Assembly: GCA_900548005.1 (NCBI GenBank)
Contig: URIZ01000017.1
Location: 1 to 28,969, forward strand
DNA from: an uncultured Eubacteriales bacterium
GTDB taxonomy: Bacteria > Bacillota > Clostridia > Christensenellales > CAG-917
DNA length: 28,969 nt
Direction of reading: 5' to 3'
In this document: piece by piece, positions 1 to 7,942 of the stretch
How positions within the stretch are numbered: the first letter of the stretch is position 1
Layout of the letters: the number at the start of each line of letters is the position of its first letter
The notes under the pieces: model-generated
What the model was told of the DNA's origin: nothing
Databases searched by the model: none
Seen by the model: the letters and a program-made list of their open reading frames with translations, nothing else
Position numbers and translations under genes: made by a program

Positions 1-212
1 GGGGGAACGGTGATAGGGAAAACACCTGAGGAAAAGGGGAAAGTTGCATTAAAGTTTTACACGCCCACCCATTGTAGAGACGAAAACTAATAAAAAATTT
101 ATACACGCACTCTGCCCATTCGGGGCGCACTTATAAAATTGTTTTGTTTTTCTGCGCCCACCCAAAATTATTAATTATTCATTCAAAATCAATCTTTTCC
201 GCTGCTGTCTTA
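1..212. other. Intergenic region at the window edge with repeat-like segments
   Basis: No convincing gene is visible here. Bases 1-90 are open in frame 1 and end in tandem TAA stops, so they could be the last 29 codons of a gene cut by the window edge; the peptide is not recognised and much of it overlaps repeat-like DNA. Two copies of CGCCCACCC occur (62-70 and 155-163), and GCGCACTTATAAA (125-137) recurs at 28904-28916. An AT-rich block joined to CCCACCC (157-178) matches, in reverse orientation, a segment at 18405-18426. This is most simply dispersed intergenic repeat DNA. Confidence 0.5.
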
Positions 213-241
213 TTGACATACGGGCGTTTTCGTTTTATTAT
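213..241 (+). promoter_or_regulatory. Sigma-A-type promoter for glnS
   Basis: A TTGACA -35 box (213-218) is followed after 17 bases by TATTAT (236-241). It lies about 70 bases upstream of the preferred glnS start. The leader is only about 60 bases, too short for a T-box riboswitch. Confidence 0.8.
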
Positions 242-311
242 AAATAAAATAGAAAAATAATACGTGACGTATGCGCGCGTATTTGCAATTATAAAAGGCT
301 GGACGGACTTT

Positions 312-1937
312 ATGGACGACAATTCAAGAAACTTTATCGAAGAAATCATCGATCAAGACCTTGCCGAAGGCAAAGTGAGCAAGATCATCACGAGATTTCC
401 CCCCGAACCCAACGGATATTTGCATATCGGACACGCAAAGGCTTTGTGCATCAACTTTGGCATGAAAGAGAAGTATCACGGCGCATGCAATCTCCGTTTT
501 GACGACACCAACCCCGCAAAAGAAGACGTGGAATATATGGAAAGCATCAAAGCCGACATCAAATGGCTCGGTTTTGATTGGGACGAGCTGCACAACGCAA
601 GCGACTATTTCCCCAAGATGTACGAATGTGCGGTGAAACTCATCAAAGACGGCAAAGCGTACGTTTGCGACTTGACGGCGGAAGAGATCAGCGCAACTCG
701 CGGCAGTTTCGGCGTGCCGGGCACTGAAAGCCCCTATCGCAACCGCTCGGTCGAAGAAAATCTCGACTTGTTTGAGAGAATGAAGAACGGCGAATTTGCC
801 GACGGCGAAAAGGTGTTGCGCGCCAAGATCGACATGGCGTCACCCAACATCAACATGCGCGATCCCGTCATCTATCGTATCTGCCACGCAACGCATCCGC
901 ACACGGGCGATCAATGGGTGATTTATCCCATGTACGACTTTGCGCACCCCATCGAAGACGCAATCGAGGGCATCACGCACTCGCTTTGCTCGCTCGAATT
1001 TGAAAACCATCGTCCTTTGTACGATTGGGTGACGCTCAACTGCGGTTTCAATCCGCGCCCCAGACAGATAGAATTTGCAAGACTCAATCTCACGCACACG
1101 GTGATGAGCAAGCGTTTTATCAAGCGTCTTGTCGATGAAAAAGTGGTGTGGGGCTGGGACGATCCGAGATTGTCCACACTGTCGGGCATTAGAGAGCGCG
1201 GCTACACTCCCGAAGCGATCCGTGATTTTTGCTCGCGCATAGGCGTTGCAAAGGCGGACAGCGAAGTGGACATTTCCATGCTCGAACACTGCGTCAGAGA
1301 AGATCTCAACGCGCATGCGCAAAGAGCTATGGTGGTGACAAAACCGCTCAAACTCATTGTGGACAACTATCCCGAAGGACAAAGCGAGCCCGTTTATATC
1401 GAAAACAATCCCCAACAAGAAGGGGCAGGCACTCACGAAACGACTTTCTCAAGAGAGCTGTATATCGAGCAAGACGACTTTGCTCTCAATCCGCCGCCCA
1501 AATACTTCCGTCTTAAACCTGACGGAATTGTCAGACTCAAAGGCGCGTACATCGTCAAATACGTAGGTTGCGAGCAAGACGAAAACGGCAACGTGACTTG
1601 CGTACACGTGGAATATCTCCCCGGCACGAAATCGGGCGAAGAAGGCGCAAACATGAAGGTCAAAGGCACGATACATTGGGTGAATGCCAACGATTGCGCA
1701 GACGTGACGCTCAACATGTTTGACTATCTCATCAACGACGGCGACGGCGACTATATGGACAGAGTCAACCGCGATTCGCTCACCGTGCTCACCGGCAAGG
1801 CGGAAAGAATCGTTGCCGACGCGCCCGTGCATACGAGATTCCAATTCTTGCGCGAAGGCTACTTCATCAAGCGCAACGAAAACAACGAGTTCAACAGCAT
1901 TGTCGGGCTCAAAGACAGCTTCAAGCCAAAAGCATAA
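312..1937 (+). CDS. glnS: Glutaminyl-tRNA synthetase
   Basis: This class I aminoacyl-tRNA synthetase charges tRNA-Gln with glutamine in the cytoplasm. The protein is 541 residues, close to the 554 of the E. coli enzyme. The PEPNGYLHIGH segment with the HIGH signature is at about residues 31-41, and VMSKR, the GlnRS form of the KMSKS loop, is at about 264-268. The C-terminal beta-barrel anticodon-binding region ends in the usual REGYF...VGLKD pattern. The ATG at 312 is chosen over the in-frame ATG at 264 because the protein then begins like its relatives and AAAGG (294-298) lies upstream; the spacing of 13 is slightly long. The 264 start has no ribosome site. No YqeY tail, which many clostridial GlnRS carry, is present. 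The gene seems to be transcribed alone, 49 bases before the zinc-ribbon gene. Confidence 0.97.
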   Translation: MDDNSRNFIEEIIDQDLAEGKVSKIITRFPPEPNGYLHIGHAKALCINFGMKEKYHGACNLRFDDTNPAKEDVEYMESIKADIKWLGFDWDELHNASDYFPKMYECAVKLIKDGKAYVCDLTAEEISATRGSFGVPGTESPYRNRSVEENLDLFERMKNGEFADGEKVLRAKIDMASPNINMRDPVIYRICHATHPHTGDQWVIYPMYDFAHPIEDAIEGITHSLCSLEFENHRPLYDWVTLNCGFNPRPRQIEFARLNLTHTVMSKRFIKRLVDEKVVWGWDDPRLSTLSGIRERGYTPEAIRDFCSRIGVAKADSEVDISMLEHCVREDLNAHAQRAMVVTKPLKLIVDNYPEGQSEPVYIENNPQQEGAGTHETTFSRELYIEQDDFALNPPPKYFRLKPDGIVRLKGAYIVKYVGCEQDENGNVTCVHVEYLPGTKSGEEGANMKVKGTIHWVNANDCADVTLNMFDYLINDGDGDYMDRVNRDSLTVLTGKAERIVADAPVHTRFQFLREGYFIKRNENNEFNSIVGLKDSFKPKA

Positions 1938-1986
1938 GTCGGGAAAATCCCGCTCTAATCAAAAACCATACGTTCATAGGTGAAAT

Positions 1987-3159
1987 ATGTTTATTTGCAA
2001 AGTATGCGGAAACGAAGTGAAGCCGGGACAAGCGTTTTGTCCCACTTGCGGCGCGGACGTCGTTGAAAACTATCAGACGGTCTGCCCGGCTTGTCACGCC
2101 AAAAACAGCGCAGGCAGCAGATACTGCGCCAAGTGCGGCGCAATCTTGCAAGTCATGCGCAAGCCCGTATGCGCCGTTTGCGGAACGAAAAATCTCCCCG
2201 GCGCAAAATTCTGCGTGTCGTGCGGCGCGCCCATAGTGGTGGAAAGCGAAACGCACAGCGACGCGGATATGCTGGATGCAAGAAAGACAAAACTTCGCCT
2301 TGACAATATGGAGCGCGAGAGAATGGCGGTCGTGGACAAAGAGATCGCCGACAAACGTGCCAAAGCCGAAGAAGAGAGAGAGGCTGCGCTCGAAAAGGTG
2401 GAAGACTACCGCAAAAAGAGCGAAGAAGAATACAAGCAAAAAGCCAACGATCTTGAAGACTACCGCAGAAAACTCAACGAAATGGGCCCCGAAGACGTGG
2501 AACTTTTGAAGAAAATGTCCGCCGCGCTCAAGACCTATTCAAAATATTACGCCGATCCCTACACGCAAATCGACGAAGACGACATTGACGGCGAGACTTA
2601 CGTTTGCCCTGCTTGCGGGACAATCAATCCGCCCACGGCAACCGCTTGCACGCATTGCGGAAGGGACAAAGCAAGAGCTTTGCTCCTGCTTGCCAAAAAC
2701 AAGATCAAGCAAAGCCCGCCCGTCAAGCGCAAGCAGACCATAATTCCCGCGCCCGAAACCGATCTTTCGGTGAAGAAAGTGCCCACTCTCGACGAGTTTG
2801 TCGAAGACAAGTACGCGCCCAAGGAAGAAGAAGCCGCCCTGCCCAAACAAGAAGAAGAGAAGAAGGAAGCACCTGCGGATTTCTCGGGCCCGAGCAACGC
2901 TCACTATGCGCCCTATCCGCCGCAATATCCTTATCCGTATCCGCCGTATCCATACCCGTATCCCGCATCGCCGCAAGCGCCTGCGTATCTTATGGGTGAA
3001 GACGGCAAACCTTATCAAATGCCCCCAATCGTTCAACCCGTTGCCTTTGTGCCGTACGTGACGCAAGAGCAACCACTTATGCAATACTCGCCCGCAGTGG
3101 ATCAAAAACCGCAAAGGGCAGTGCCGTCCGCTCCTGCAAAAGACGGCAGAAAGAATTGA
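1987..3159 (+). CDS. Zinc-ribbon, coiled-coil and Pro/Tyr-rich protein
   Basis: This 390-residue soluble protein has no recognised function. Three CxxC...CxxC zinc ribbons sit at the N-terminus (C4/C7/C18/C21, C33/C36/C47/C50, C62/C65/C76/C79). A charged coiled coil follows at about residues 98-190, then a fourth ribbon (C207/C210/C221/C224). An acidic/Pro linker leads to a PYPYP-rich stretch near 309-327 and a PPIVQPVAFVPYVTQE motif at 346-361. It has no signal peptide or membrane span. It starts an apparent operon: 10 bases separate it from the next gene, whose product and that after it are membrane proteins with a related Pro-rich motif. I infer a cytoplasmic scaffold or adaptor for those proteins. 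The zinc ribbons could bind protein or nucleic acid; the sequence does not decide this. AGGTG upstream (1978-1982) is an acceptable ribosome site. Confidence 0.85.
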   Translation: MFICKVCGNEVKPGQAFCPTCGADVVENYQTVCPACHAKNSAGSRYCAKCGAILQVMRKPVCAVCGTKNLPGAKFCVSCGAPIVVESETHSDADMLDARKTKLRLDNMERERMAVVDKEIADKRAKAEEEREAALEKVEDYRKKSEEEYKQKANDLEDYRRKLNEMGPEDVELLKKMSAALKTYSKYYADPYTQIDEDDIDGETYVCPACGTINPPTATACTHCGRDKARALLLLAKNKIKQSPPVKRKQTIIPAPETDLSVKKVPTLDEFVEDKYAPKEEEAALPKQEEEKKEAPADFSGPSNAHYAPYPPQYPYPYPPYPYPYPASPQAPAYLMGEDGKPYQMPPIVQPVAFVPYVTQEQPLMQYSPAVDQKPQRAVPSAPAKDGRKN

Positions 3160-3169
3160 CGAGAAGAAT

Positions 3170-3949
3170 ATGGCAGAACACAAAAACAACAAACCGAGAA
3201 TACGCGGTGTCGACGACGCCGGCATAAGACTTGCTCCGCCCCCGATCAACAATGCGGGCTATCACGTCATGCCGACTGTGATGCAAGAGTACGTCATCGA
3301 GCCGCACATTTCAGTGGACGAGCCGAAAGAAGAGAAGCGAGTGGTGTCCACCGCCGACGATTTTCAGCCCAAACGCGAAGACGCCAACAAGAAGTGGAAA
3401 AGGCAAAAACGCGCCAAAAACGCTGTTGCGGGCGCGATTGCTCTCATCTTGTCGGTTGTGGTTCTTTTGCCCTACATCCTTGGCGTGACCGGCACGAAAG
3501 TCGGATTGCCGTTCAAGCTGTCGCTTGAAAGATACAACGTTGTGGGCAACTGGATTGCCGCATTCAAGCAGACCGCCGCTCTTGGCTGGAAGGGGGACGG
3601 CGTAAAAGAGATTTGGCTTACGACTGTGCCGAGCATGATTCTCACAATCGGCATTTTAGCGGTGCTAATCAATGCGATAAAGTCGCTTTTCGCGCTTTTC
3701 GGAGCGGTGAAAACCGTAAGATACGGCGGCGGAGCATTTGTCAATCTCGTGTGCGTGCTTGCCCTGTTTGTTGCCTCTCTTGTGGGTGCGCCGTCAATCG
3801 GCGTTGACAAAATAGACTTCATGGCAGACTTCATTCACGGTTTCAAGACGAGCGAGTTGTTCACGCTCTTGACGTTTGCGGCAGGCTACGTCATCGTGTG
3901 CAAGCTCATCGCTCTTATCAACCGTGACAAGTGCGGCTATCTCAAATAA
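3170..3949 (+). CDS. Four-span membrane protein with disordered N-terminus (paralogue A)
   Basis: The product has 259 residues and no recognised family. Residues 1-83 are charged and probably disordered, and include a PPINNAGYHVMPTVMQE segment (24-40) that resembles motifs in both operon neighbours. Hydrophobic helices follow at about 85-106, 152-176, 188-208 and 229-250. The layout, the KR-rich entry into helix 1 and the ILS..V.LP.IL core of that helix match the next gene, so the two are probably diverged duplicates. The gene begins 10 bases after the zinc-ribbon gene and 21 bases before its paralogue, which argues for co-transcription and perhaps a joint membrane complex. No catalytic residues are evident. 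Confidence 0.85.
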   Translation: MAEHKNNKPRIRGVDDAGIRLAPPPINNAGYHVMPTVMQEYVIEPHISVDEPKEEKRVVSTADDFQPKREDANKKWKRQKRAKNAVAGAIALILSVVVLLPYILGVTGTKVGLPFKLSLERYNVVGNWIAAFKQTAALGWKGDGVKEIWLTTVPSMILTIGILAVLINAIKSLFALFGAVKTVRYGGGAFVNLVCVLALFVASLVGAPSIGVDKIDFMADFIHGFKTSELFTLLTFAAGYVIVCKLIALINRDKCGYLK

Positions 3950-3970
3950 GTTTTCAAGAAGGAGAAATAT

Positions 3971-4819
3971 ATGGCTAAGAAGGACAAAAACAAGGAAATC
4001 GTGTTGACTCCCGACAGCGACTATCAAGCGGTTGACGAGCCGTTGTTCGAGGCTGAAGCGTACGCCAATCCCGAGCCCGAAGAAGGCTCTGACGTGACGG
4101 TGATGAAACCTGTCGGCATGGGCGGACCTGTGCCTATCGTTGCGCCGAAACACAACACCATTCAGTTGCAACCCATCATTGTGCCGCTTGCGGTCGTGCC
4201 TTATATGACGCAAGACAGCAACGTTTTGCGCACGGATGGCAGGGGGCAAGACTCCTATGCACCGGCAACGGTCGAGTATGGCGAAGCAACCGATTTTGAG
4301 ACCGTTTCCGCTCAAAAAGTCAGAAAAAGAAGCAAGGTGCAACCGAGAATTTTTGCACTTGTCACTTTCTTGCTTTCCGCGCTTGTGGTGTTGCCGTTCA
4401 TTCTCTCCAACTTTGTGCAGAACATCGGCTCGATGAGCATTACCGAGTTCAACATCATCGGCACGATTCAGAATTGGGTGGCAAACGGCTTTGCCCTTCG
4501 TCCGATCAAGAATCTTGCATACATCGGCGTGGCGGGCGTGAGTGCGATTATGGTGCTTTCATCGCTTGTGTCCATGATAGTGGGCAAGTATCCCAGATCC
4601 ATGCACGTCATCTTCTCGCTTGCCGCTTTCCTTGCTATGCTTGCACTGCTTATCAAGTGGCTTGTCAAGAAAGAGTTTGTCATCGCAAACAAGGTCGGTT
4701 TTGTGGTGATTCTTGCGCTCGCATTTGTCAATTTCTTGCTTGTGGTGGTGTTCTCCTGCTTGCTTAACAAGCTCGAAGACAAGGTGGAAAAGAGCCAAAA
4801 CGCCGCAAAAGAAATCTAA
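3971..4819 (+). CDS. Four-span membrane protein with disordered N-terminus (paralogue B)
   Basis: The product has 282 residues and an unknown function. A long hydrophilic N-terminus (1-119) carries a QPIIVPLAVVPYMTQD segment at 67-82 that closely resembles the C-terminal PPIVQPVAFVPYVTQE of the zinc-ribbon protein two genes upstream. A basic KVRKRSK patch precedes four helices at about 126-147, 183-204, 211-232 and 242-265. Topology and the first helix match the upstream paralogue. A strong AAGGAG site lies just before the ATG. A terminator-like hairpin at 4843-4870 closes the operon. I infer that the VPY-TQ segment is a shared docking or assembly motif. Confidence 0.85.
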   Translation: MAKKDKNKEIVLTPDSDYQAVDEPLFEAEAYANPEPEEGSDVTVMKPVGMGGPVPIVAPKHNTIQLQPIIVPLAVVPYMTQDSNVLRTDGRGQDSYAPATVEYGEATDFETVSAQKVRKRSKVQPRIFALVTFLLSALVVLPFILSNFVQNIGSMSITEFNIIGTIQNWVANGFALRPIKNLAYIGVAGVSAIMVLSSLVSMIVGKYPRSMHVIFSLAAFLAMLALLIKWLVKKEFVIANKVGFVVILALAFVNFLLVVVFSCLLNKLEDKVEKSQNAAKEI

Positions 4820-4842
4820 CTCACACAACGCATATAACACGC

Positions 4843-4876
4843 AAAACGAATTGCACCTGCGATTCGTTTTGATTTA
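4843..4876 (+). terminator. Intrinsic terminator of the zinc-ribbon/tetraspan operon
   Basis: AAAACGAAT (4843-4851) pairs with ATTCGTTTT (4862-4870) across a 10-base loop that can itself pair partly, followed by GATTTATT. It begins 24 bases after the stop codon. Confidence 0.6.
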
Positions 4877-4968
4877 TTAAGGGAAGAATTTGCATTTATG
4901 CCGCAAAGACAGCGTATCTATTGCAAAAACGTGGCATAATCGCAAAAGTCTATACGGCGCATATCCGA

Positions 4969-5019
4969 GCAAAAGGGCAAAACCTATTGCAAGGGTGATT
5001 GCAAAAGGGCAAAACCTAT
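4969..5019. repeat. Two 19-base direct repeats upstream of walJ
   Basis: GCAAAAGGGCAAAACCTAT occurs identically at 4969-4987 and 5001-5019, a period of 32 bases. A weaker extended -10 box (TGGCATAAT, 4932-4940) lies just upstream, so the repeats would fall in the walJ leader. They may be regulator-binding sites or a small tandem duplication. Confidence 0.6.
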
Positions 5020-5097
5020 CAAAACGATAGGAGCGGTTGCCGAAAGATACGTTCTTCCACAACAAATAAAACAAAAGGTAACAAATATAGAAGGGCT

Positions 5098-5877
5098 ATG
5101 TCGCTCAAACTCGTATCGCTCACAAGCGGAAGCAAAGGCAATTGCACTTTGGTGTTTTCCAACACGACGGCAATCTTGGTTGACGCCGGTTTGTCGTACA
5201 CGCGATTGTGCGGAGAGCTCAGAGATTTCGGCTTGACGCCCGATATGATTGACGGAGTGGTGATCACTCACGAGCATAGCGACCACATTTGCGGCTTGCC
5301 AAAACTTGCCGAGCACACAAAAGTGTACGCGCATCCGCTCACGCAAAGAGCCATATTTCAACGCACGGGCGAACTGAAAAACGTGTGCGACGTGGATGAT
5401 TTCGAGGGCGGTTTTGACGTGGGCGACGTCAAGGTGTTGCCCTTCCGCATACCGCATGACGCTGCGTATCCGCTTGCGTATTCTTTTGAGTGCGGACACG
5501 CACGTTGCAGCGTTGCAACGGACATAGGCATGCCCACTCGCGGCGTTCTTCGCAACATCAAGGACAGCGAAGTGGTGCTTCTTGAAGCCAATCACGATCT
5601 TGAAATGCTCAAAAACGGCAAATATCCGCCTCAGCTAAAAGCGCGAATTTTGTCGAATACGGGGCATCTTTCCAACGATGCGACCGCCGTCATCGCAAGA
5701 CACCTTTGCGAAGGCAGCGAAGTGCAAAAACTCGTTTTGGGACACATCAGCCAAAACAACAACACCGAGCAAATTGCTTTCGACACCGTCGAGCGTACGC
5801 TCAAAGAGTGGGACAGCGATATAGAATTGTCCGTTGCTCATCAATCGAGAAGGAGCGATGTTTTTGAAATAATATGA
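5098..5877 (+). CDS. walJ: WalJ/YycJ-type metallo-beta-lactamase-fold hydrolase
   Basis: This 259-residue cytoplasmic protein belongs to the metallo-beta-lactamase fold. It opens with the LVSLTSGSKGNC pattern typical of WalJ/YycJ and has the THEHSDH metal motif (H58, H60, D62, H63). A later metal-ligand Asp lies in VATDIGM, and GHLSND follows. Family members are proposed nucleases or phosphodiesterases linked to cell-wall and replication control; the exact substrate is not settled. The ATG at 5098 is chosen because the conserved N-terminus starts there and AGAAGGG precedes it. The longer frame from 4999 runs through repeat DNA. The stop overlaps the next start as ATGA. In B. subtilis the order is walJ, an HtrA-type protease, rlmH; here two CPBP proteases sit between walJ and rlmH. 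Confidence 0.9.
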   Translation: MSLKLVSLTSGSKGNCTLVFSNTTAILVDAGLSYTRLCGELRDFGLTPDMIDGVVITHEHSDHICGLPKLAEHTKVYAHPLTQRAIFQRTGELKNVCDVDDFEGGFDVGDVKVLPFRIPHDAAYPLAYSFECGHARCSVATDIGMPTRGVLRNIKDSEVVLLEANHDLEMLKNGKYPPQLKARILSNTGHLSNDATAVIARHLCEGSEVQKLVLGHISQNNNTEQIAFDTVERTLKEWDSDIELSVAHQSRRSDVFEII

Positions 5878-6980
5878 GAAGAACGATAAGCGCAAGCGAA
5901 GGTAGTTCCATATATATCACGGGTATATGCGCAGGGAGCATTTTCTCTCTGTTTTTGTCCCTTGCTCTAAAAAACGTCAACGGCAGTTTTGACGGAATGA
6001 GCGTGTACAACTGGTGCGGATACGCGCTTATGCAGGTTGCGTTCATCGCCACCGTTTTCATATATTCGGCGGCAAGAAAGACGGACGTTGTGAGCGTTGC
6101 CAAGATGAAAAAACCGCTCAACGTCAAGCAAATCGTGCTGTTGCCTTTCATATCCATAGCGACAATCCTTGCGTTTTTGCCGCTTGCAAACGCATGGAGC
6201 GCGTTTTTGCAAGTGATAGGCTATCACGGCGCGGGAGTGGCAATGCCCGCTTTTTCCAACGTGGGCGTGTATTTCCTTGCTTTGTTCCTTATGGCGTTGT
6301 TGCCCGCATTTGGTGAAGAATTGCTTGTAAGGGGCAATCTTTTCTCGGGGTTGGCAACAAGAAACGTGTGGTTCGGAGTGCTTATGTCCGCGCTTATGTT
6401 CTCGCTTATGCACGCAAATCCCGTGCAGACGGTGCATCAGTTCGGGCTTGGCATAGTGCTTGCGCTCGTGGTCGCGCTCTCCGGCTCGCTGTGGGCGGGG
6501 GTGACGGTGCACTTTTTCAACAACTTTGTCAGCATCACGCTCACCGCGTACCTTCCGCAAGTGGACGAGATATACGCAAAACTCGGCTATTTCAATTGGC
6601 TTACGGGCGCGGCAAGCGTCATTGTTGGCGTGCTTCTTCTTGTGGTGTTGCTGTGGCTGTTTTATAGGGCGGGCGGCAAGAAAAACAATCGTGGCATCGT
6701 GCAAAACGTGTATACCGAAGACGGATTTACCATAGTCGCCACGCAAAACGCAACGACAGAACCGTCCGCAAAGCCGAAAAAGAACAATATTTTCAAGGAT
6801 TTCGGCAAATTCTTCAAATCGCTCTTCACAAAGCAGGGGTGGAAAAACATCACCTATCGGCTCGAAGAGCGCAACGAAGTGGAGTATATCGGCAAAAATC
6901 AGAACATGACGGGCGTGTGGATCGCACTTGCGCTTGTCGTGGTGTATTGGATTTACGCATTTGTGGTGAGCATAGTATGA
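5874..6980 (+). CDS. CPBP-family intramembrane metalloprotease (first of two)
   Basis: This 368-residue polytopic membrane protein has the three CPBP (Abi, Rce1-like) motifs: EELLVR (E148, E149, R153), MFSLMH (H180) and HFFNN (H213, N217). These residues bind the metal in the family's intramembrane active site. About 90 residues beyond the core form a charged cytoplasmic extension containing a KKNNIFKDFGKFFKSLF stretch, ended by a final hydrophobic helix at the C-terminus; this tail is absent from the second copy. It overlaps walJ upstream and the second protease downstream by ATGA junctions, so the genes are probably translationally coupled. Substrates are unknown; family roles include protein maturation and bacteriocin self-immunity. 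Confidence 0.92.
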   Translation: MRRTISASEGSSIYITGICAGSIFSLFLSLALKNVNGSFDGMSVYNWCGYALMQVAFIATVFIYSAARKTDVVSVAKMKKPLNVKQIVLLPFISIATILAFLPLANAWSAFLQVIGYHGAGVAMPAFSNVGVYFLALFLMALLPAFGEELLVRGNLFSGLATRNVWFGVLMSALMFSLMHANPVQTVHQFGLGIVLALVVALSGSLWAGVTVHFFNNFVSITLTAYLPQVDEIYAKLGYFNWLTGAASVIVGVLLLVVLLWLFYRAGGKKNNRGIVQNVYTEDGFTIVATQNATTEPSAKPKKNNIFKDFGKFFKSLFTKQGWKNITYRLEERNEVEYIGKNQNMTGVWIALALVVVYWIYAFVVSIV

Positions 6981-7942
6981 GCAAGAGAAAAAGCGTCGGC
7001 ATCATATATTTCGTGGTGATTATGCTCACTCTCGTCATGAGAGTGGCGTCCGCGCTCGACATCTATTCCGCACTCGGCATAGACGATTCCGACGTGCTTT
7101 GGACTTGCACCGTGCAGATATTGTTTTTCGGCGTGACAAGCATTGCGCTGTATTCGTGGAGCGCGTATTCTCGCAAAGAAAGCGTCAAAGACGTGCTTTT
7201 CGACTTTGGCGTGAAACGCATAAAAGCTCTCGATTGGCTGATAATTTTCGGCATTTGCGTATGCACAATGGCGGTGTCAACGGGCATCTCGTTCGTGTGG
7301 CAAGTCGTGTTGCAGCTTGTGGGATTCACCCATATATCGTCAAGCACCGACTATTCGACCGTTGCGTTGCTTTTCAAGGAGCTTGCGCTCACTGCGCTTT
7401 TGCCCGGAGTGTGCGAAGAGATTGCGCACAGGGGCTTGATTTACGCAGGGTATAAGGAGTGCAAGTGGAAGTTTGTGCTCGTATCCGCGCTGCTTTTCTC
7501 GCTTATGCATCAAAACATCGTGCAGACGGGCTACACCTTTTTCTTTGGTGCGTCGCTTGCGCTCATCATGTATTACACGGGTTCGATTTGGGGCGGAATC
7601 TTCATCCACTTTGCCAACAACGCATGGGTGGTGCTTTCGGGCTATTCCGATCAACACCCCGACGGCGCGCTTGGGTTCATTGCAAAATTTCAAGACTATT
7701 TCTATTCTTCCGATTTCGGCTTTTTGCTTGGAATAATGCTTGTCGTTTTGTGTGCGGGGCTGCTTGTGCTGTTTTTCTATCTGCTAAGAAAACGCGCCGA
7801 AAAAGCCTATCGAGTGGGTGCGCCCTTTGACAAACCCGCAAAAGACGTGCTTCCCCTTCACAAAGACATACCCCTTTGGGTGACGATAGTCGTGGGAGTC
7901 GCGGCAACGCTGTTCTCGCTCGTATGGGGGCTTACAAGATGA
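6977..7942 (+). CDS. CPBP-family intramembrane metalloprotease (second of two)
   Basis: This 321-residue multi-span protein has EEIAHR (E147, E148, R152), LMHQN (H178) and HFANN (H211, N215), the same motif set as the upstream gene, so both are probably active CPBP proteases arising from an old duplication. The start at 6977 is preferred because it overlaps the previous stop as ATGA and opens directly into a hydrophobic helix. The longer frame from 6839 lies inside the upstream gene. Its own stop overlaps the rlmH start, again as ATGA. Tandem placement between walJ and rlmH suggests a role in envelope proteolysis, by analogy with the HtrA-type protease found there in Bacillus. Confidence 0.92.
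   Translation: MSKRKSVGIIYFVVIMLTLVMRVASALDIYSALGIDDSDVLWTCTVQILFFGVTSIALYSWSAYSRKESVKDVLFDFGVKRIKALDWLIIFGICVCTMAVSTGISFVWQVVLQLVGFTHISSSTDYSTVALLFKELALTALLPGVCEEIAHRGLIYAGYKECKWKFVLVSALLFSLMHQNIVQTGYTFFFGASLALIMYYTGSIWGGIFIHFANNAWVVLSGYSDQHPDGALGFIAKFQDYFYSSDFGFLLGIMLVVLCAGLLVLFFYLLRKRAEKAYRVGAPFDKPAKDVLPLHKDIPLWVTIVVGVAATLFSLVWGLTR

Noticed and set aside
264..311. Upstream ATG of glnS, adding 16 residues
   Set aside because: No ribosome site precedes it, and GlnRS proteins begin close to the ATG at 312.
241..311. T-box or other riboswitch in the glnS leader
   Set aside because: The predicted leader is only about 60 bases and shows no T-box consensus or terminator.
2539..3252. A 237-codon minus-strand frame opposite the zinc-ribbon gene
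   Set aside because: It is antisense to a plus-strand gene with four regular CxxC ribbons, and its product has no coherent domain pattern.
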